A stretch of DNA of 7,963 nt from Variovorax sp. GTDB lineage: Bacteria; Pseudomonadota; Gammaproteobacteria; Burkholderiales; Burkholderiaceae_C. The notes below the pieces were generated by a model. The model was not told the origin of the DNA. It did not search any database and saw only the letters and a list, made by a program, of their open reading frames with translations. Shown in pieces: positions 6,122 to 7,963 of the stretch (its first letter is position 1; each line of letters opens with the position of its first letter). The DNA lies in the NCBI GenBank assembly GCA_028292835.1, contig JAQGLP010000434.1, forward strand, positions 1 to 7,963, in the 5' to 3' direction. Both the position numbers and the translations under genes were made by a program.

Positions 6122-6300
6122 CAGTGGGCGGTGACCCATGACAACAGCCGCGACCTGGGCACCGTACAGCGCACGGCGTCAGCCACCGCTATCTGCGGCA
6201 GGTCGCGCAGGCGGCTGACGAACTGGGTTGCGAAGGTGTTTTGATTGCCACCGGCCAATTCTGCGAGGATTCATGGGTCGTCGCGTGCAAACCCTTGACC
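6122..6300 (+). pseudogene. ssuD: Remnant of an SsuD-like alkanesulfonate monooxygenase (N-terminal piece)
   Basis: The clearest part, in the frame of 6175, reads HRYLRQVAQAADELG, then GVLIATGQFCEDSWVVA. This matches the N-terminal region of SsuD, the FMNH2-dependent monooxygenase that releases sulfite from alkanesulfonates (I recall HGYLQQIAQAADRLG and GVLIPTGRSCEDAWLVA in E. coli). Upstream, in a different frame, W-A-V-THDNSRDLGT (from 6125) resembles the WFIPTHGDSRYLGT start of the protein. The frame changes between about 6161 and 6184, with roughly one or four bases missing, and a stop codon (6113-6115) lies just before. After about 6300 the similarity ends, so the rest of the roughly 380-residue enzyme is absent. 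The open frame continues to 6573 with unrelated sequence. This is a dead gene fragment; the family call is from remembered motifs. Confidence 0.65.
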
Positions 6301-6586
6301 GTCGCATCGAGCGCACGCACTGCGATCGCGGTCGCAGAGGCCAAGATCCTGACGACGCAGATCGCACTCGACGCCACCGAGAAGCCGTTCGAATTCGCCA
6401 GCTTCTCAGCGACGCGTAACACGCACAACCTCGGGCGCCACTGGCCCCAAGAAACCGTCCGGCGCAGCCGATCATCTGCCGAAACGTCATATGGCCGCGC
6501 AGTTCAGGCGATCAAGCCAGCCACGCCGACAACCGATGGCGCGGATGCGATCCCCGTGCCGTCGGCCGCTTGAGGAGACGACGCCA
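6301..6586. other. Unassigned stretch between the two gene remnants
   Basis: The plus-strand frame that carries the SsuD-like motif stays open to TGA 6571-6573. Its translation beyond 6300 (for example RTAIAVAEAKILTTQ and LDATEKPFEFASF) matches nothing I recognise. Base composition is near that of the neighbouring genes. It may be further decayed coding sequence or the old upstream region of the fpr-like remnant. No promoter consensus stands out. GAGGAG at 6572-6577 is the apparent ribosome binding site of the next remnant. Confidence 0.4.
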
Positions 6587-6664
6587 ATGAGTGCATTCAG
6601 CGAAGAACGCGTTCTCTCCGTCCATAAAAAAGCTGCGACGACGTCTCGTCTGTTTTCCAGCTAA
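6587..6664 (+). pseudogene. fpr: 5' remnant of a ferredoxin/flavodoxin-NADP reductase gene
   Basis: The reading MSAFSEERVLSVHK from ATG 6587 matches the beginning of Fpr (ferredoxin-NADP+ reductase) of beta- and gammaproteobacteria, which I recall as ...ERVLSVHHWTDxLFSF. GAGGAG at 6572-6577 is a good ribosome binding site nine bases upstream, so the gene's start is intact. Right after His13 the sequence diverges around a run of six A's (CATAAAAAAG). RLFS reappears at residues 21-24 and TAA follows at 6662-6664. The FAD- and NADP-binding domains of the normal roughly 257-residue enzyme are not found downstream. Fpr normally reduces ferredoxins or flavodoxins, so loss of this copy need not matter if another exists elsewhere. 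It could also be a very short unrelated ORF, but the start match makes that less likely. Confidence 0.55.
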
Positions 6665-6855
6665 CGACGCGGCCAGACGGTGGGCCGCATCGACTGCGTT
6701 ACGTTGCGGCCTTGACGGATCGAGGGTTCGGTATCGCGCTACAGCGCACGTATCCCGGGCGCGTCGCTTGCAGTGGTGCCGCATCCCGACCGCATCCGAG
6801 GGTTAGAACCTTGCGCGACCTGTGCCGACCGTGGCTCGCTGTATTAGCCGACAGG
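6665..6855. other. Non-coding stretch after the fpr-like remnant
   Basis: No gene is recognisable on either strand. Bases 6667-6700 still read TTRPDGGPH in one frame, which might be a trace of the TTRD segment of Fpr, but this is too weak to call. The end of the stretch leads into the AT-rich region upstream of the rhodanese gene. Confidence 0.4.
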
Positions 6856-6973
6856 GTTATATATCTAATAGTTGTTAAGAATTGACTTTTTATTCGTTTG
6901 TGCCGGCTGTGCTTCTGCCTAGAGTGATCACCACATCAGGGCGAAGACGAGCAAGTCCCCTCAAACAACGGAG
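6856..6973 (+). promoter_or_regulatory. AT-rich upstream control region of the rhodanese gene
   Basis: Bases 6857-6900 are strikingly AT-rich for this genome. They contain TTATATATCTAATA, with TTA (6857-6859) and TAA (6866-6868) as a small interrupted dyad. A weak sigma-70-like pair lies after it: TTGTGC (6898-6903) and TAGAGT (6920-6925) with 16 bases between. TTGACT at 6882-6887 has no -10 box at a suitable distance. LysR-type activators such as CysB or Cbl often bind AT-rich dyads ahead of sulfur-starvation genes, so such control is plausible but not shown. GGAG at 6970-6973 is the ribosome binding site, seven bases before ATG 6981. Confidence 0.4.
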
Positions 6974-6980
6974 CATTTTT

Positions 6981-7460
6981 ATGTCATTGGAGGTCGAAAC
7001 CCTTGCGCTGCCGGCAGCGCTGGAGCAAGCCCAGACTCTGGCGGAGCAACAGAACCTGCCCTTTGCCGGTGGCGTCGTGCCGCCGGTCGCATGGCAACTC
7101 GTTCAGCGGCACGAAGCAGTGTTGGTCGACGTGCGTTCGAGCGAGGAGCGAAAGTTCGTGGGACACGTGCCCGGCAGCCTGCACGTGCCCTGGGCCACGG
7201 GCACCGCGCTCACGCGCAACCCCCGCTTCGTGCGGGAACTGGAAGCGAAGCTGGCCAAGGACGGCGGCAAGGATGCGGTGGTTCTGCTGCTGTGCCGCAG
7301 TGGCAAACGCTCGGCGCTCGCCGCCGAGGCCGCTGCGAAGGCCGGCTTCAGCCATGTCTTCAACGTGCTGGAGGGTTTCGAGGGCGAGATCGACACCGAT
7401 CAGCACCGTGGCGTTGCCGACGGCTGGCGTTTCCACAGACTGCCCTGGATTCAGGACTGA
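6981..7460 (+). CDS. Single-domain rhodanese-like sulfurtransferase
   Basis: A 159-residue cytosolic protein with one rhodanese domain, which typically carries sulfane sulfur as a cysteine persulfide. The domain start shows AVLVDVRSSEE (46-56, Asp50) and GHVPGSLHVPW (61-71). The active-site loop is CRSGKRS with catalytic Cys105, the usual six-residue loop of sulfurtransferases rather than the longer loop of Cdc25-like phosphatases. NVLEGFEGEI and the C-terminal GWRFHRLPWIQD complete the fold. The N-terminal 35 residues look like a helical extension (LPAALEQAQTLAEQQ). No signal peptide is seen. I chose ATG 6981 because of its GGAG site; the frame is open back to 6882, but that part is the AT-rich control region. 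A serine acetyltransferase gene follows after 58 bases, suggesting a role in cysteine or sulfur assimilation. The physiological donor and acceptor are unknown. Confidence 0.88.
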   Translation: MSLEVETLALPAALEQAQTLAEQQNLPFAGGVVPPVAWQLVQRHEAVLVDVRSSEERKFVGHVPGSLHVPWATGTALTRNPRFVRELEAKLAKDGGKDAVVLLLCRSGKRSALAAEAAAKAGFSHVFNVLEGFEGEIDTDQHRGVADGWRFHRLPWIQD

Positions 7461-7518
7461 ACGCGGGACGCGCCATCACGAGCGCGCCCGGATGTACCCA
7501 CCATCAAGAAGGAAAAAA

Positions 7519-7963
7519 ATGCTGGGATTCGATGTCGACCAGTTGGTCGGCGCGCTGCGCAGTGTGCGTGGCGAATGGCGTGATGCACAAAAGCGTCCGC
7601 GCGAGCCTGCCGGCCGGCCGGGAATTCCCGTCGCGCGAAGCACTTTCTGGCGTGATCGAACAGCTCAAGGGAGCTCTCTTCCCGATGCGGCTGGGCCCGT
7701 CCGATCTGCGCCATGACGGGGAGGACTTCTACGTCGCGCACACGCTGGATGCCGCATTGCACGCCTTGCTCGAGCAGGCGCGGCTGGAACTTCACTACAT
7801 CGGGCGACATGCGCCGCGCCGGGAAGCGGAGGTCGACGCCCAGGCGCGCGGGGCCGTGCACGCTTTTGGCGCGGCCTTGCCCGACATTCGCCGGCTGCTC
7901 GACAGCGACGTGATCGCGGCCTACCAGGGCGACCCTGCAGCGCACAGCGTCGATGAGGTGCTG
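7519..7963 (+). pseudogene. cysE: Serine O-acetyltransferase, 5' part, with an apparent one-base frameshift; runs off the window
   Basis: Serine acetyltransferase makes O-acetylserine from serine and acetyl-CoA, the first step of cysteine synthesis. From ATG 7519 (AAGGA ribosome binding site at 7509-7513) the frame reads MLGFDVDQLVGALRSVRGEW and RDAQKRPREPAGRP, the start I recall for the Comamonadaceae (EpsC-like) enzyme. At the CCGGCCGGCCGGG run (7610-7622) homology moves to the next frame. It continues without a stop as EFPSREALSGVIEQLKGALF, MRLGPSDLRHDGEDFYVAHT, and so on to GDPAAHSVDEVL at the window edge. GDPAA..SVDEVL is typical of the helical N-terminal domain just before the catalytic hexapeptide repeats, which are outside the window. 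Unshifted, the first frame stops at TGA 7714-7716. One extra base would explain everything. This may be a real null mutation or a sequencing error in a GC repeat. Confidence 0.72.

Noticed and set aside
6031..6258. Minus-strand 75-codon frame after the tRNA, considered as a transposase remnant
   Set aside because: No DDE or other transposase motif and no inverted repeats. Part of it lies opposite the SsuD-like reading, which is better supported.
6882..6887. TTGACT as the -35 box of the rhodanese promoter
   Set aside because: No -10-like hexamer lies 15-19 bases downstream; the sequence there is GC-rich (CCGGCTGT).
6882..6980. 33-codon N-terminal extension of the rhodanese
   Set aside because: The extension is AT-rich promoter-like DNA with no ribosome binding site at 6882, whereas ATG 6981 has GGAG at a good distance.
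7519..7716. Intact 65-codon protein ending at TGA 7714-7716
   Set aside because: Only its first ~34 codons look like the family. The rest is out-of-frame translation of a serine acetyltransferase whose true frame continues to the window end.

Overview
The window is GC-rich DNA from a betaproteobacterium, most probably a member of the Comamonadaceae close to Variovorax or Acidovorax. This rests on codon use, on the protein style (for example the IscS N-terminus and the short HscB starting MNL), and on the gene order iscR-iscS-iscU-iscA-hscB-hscA-fdx followed directly by dnaQ. The assignment is from pattern recognition, not from a database search.

Positions 1-5077 hold the ISC iron-sulfur cluster assembly operon, all on the + strand. 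It contains the 3' end of the regulator gene iscR, the cysteine desulfurase iscS, the scaffold iscU, the A-type carrier iscA, the J-protein hscB, the Hsp70 hscA and the [2Fe-2S] ferredoxin fdx. Every cluster-ligand or catalytic residue I checked is present. IscS supplies sulfur to IscU, Fdx supplies electrons, and HscB/HscA release the finished cluster from the LPPVK motif of IscU. There is no iscX gene after fdx. Instead, dnaQ (proofreading subunit of DNA polymerase III, 5077-5796) starts on the last base of the fdx stop codon.

The most notable regulatory structure lies between iscA and hscB. It is a GC-rich hairpin with a T tract that looks like an intrinsic terminator. It is spanned by a possible 10-codon leader ORF whose stop codon overlaps the hscB start as ATGA. 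A second structured spacer, with two mutually exclusive hairpins, separates iscR from iscS.

A complete tRNA-Val (anticodon CAC, CCA encoded) follows dnaQ at 5884-5958. The next roughly 1 kb (5959-6980) has no intact gene. It contains what look like decayed 5' pieces of two genes: an ssuD-like alkanesulfonate monooxygenase fragment (about 6122-6300) and the first codons of an fpr-like ferredoxin-NADP reductase (6587-6664). The remainder is unrecognised sequence, then an AT-rich upstream region.

The last part carries a sulfur-metabolism pair: an intact single-domain rhodanese (6981-7460) and the 5' part of a serine O-acetyltransferase gene (7519 to the window edge). The second gene shows a one-base frameshift in a CCGG repeat near 7610-7622. 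No CRISPR array, insertion sequence or phage gene is visible. Most of the window is ordinary core genome; the interest is in the intercistronic control signals and the degraded interval.
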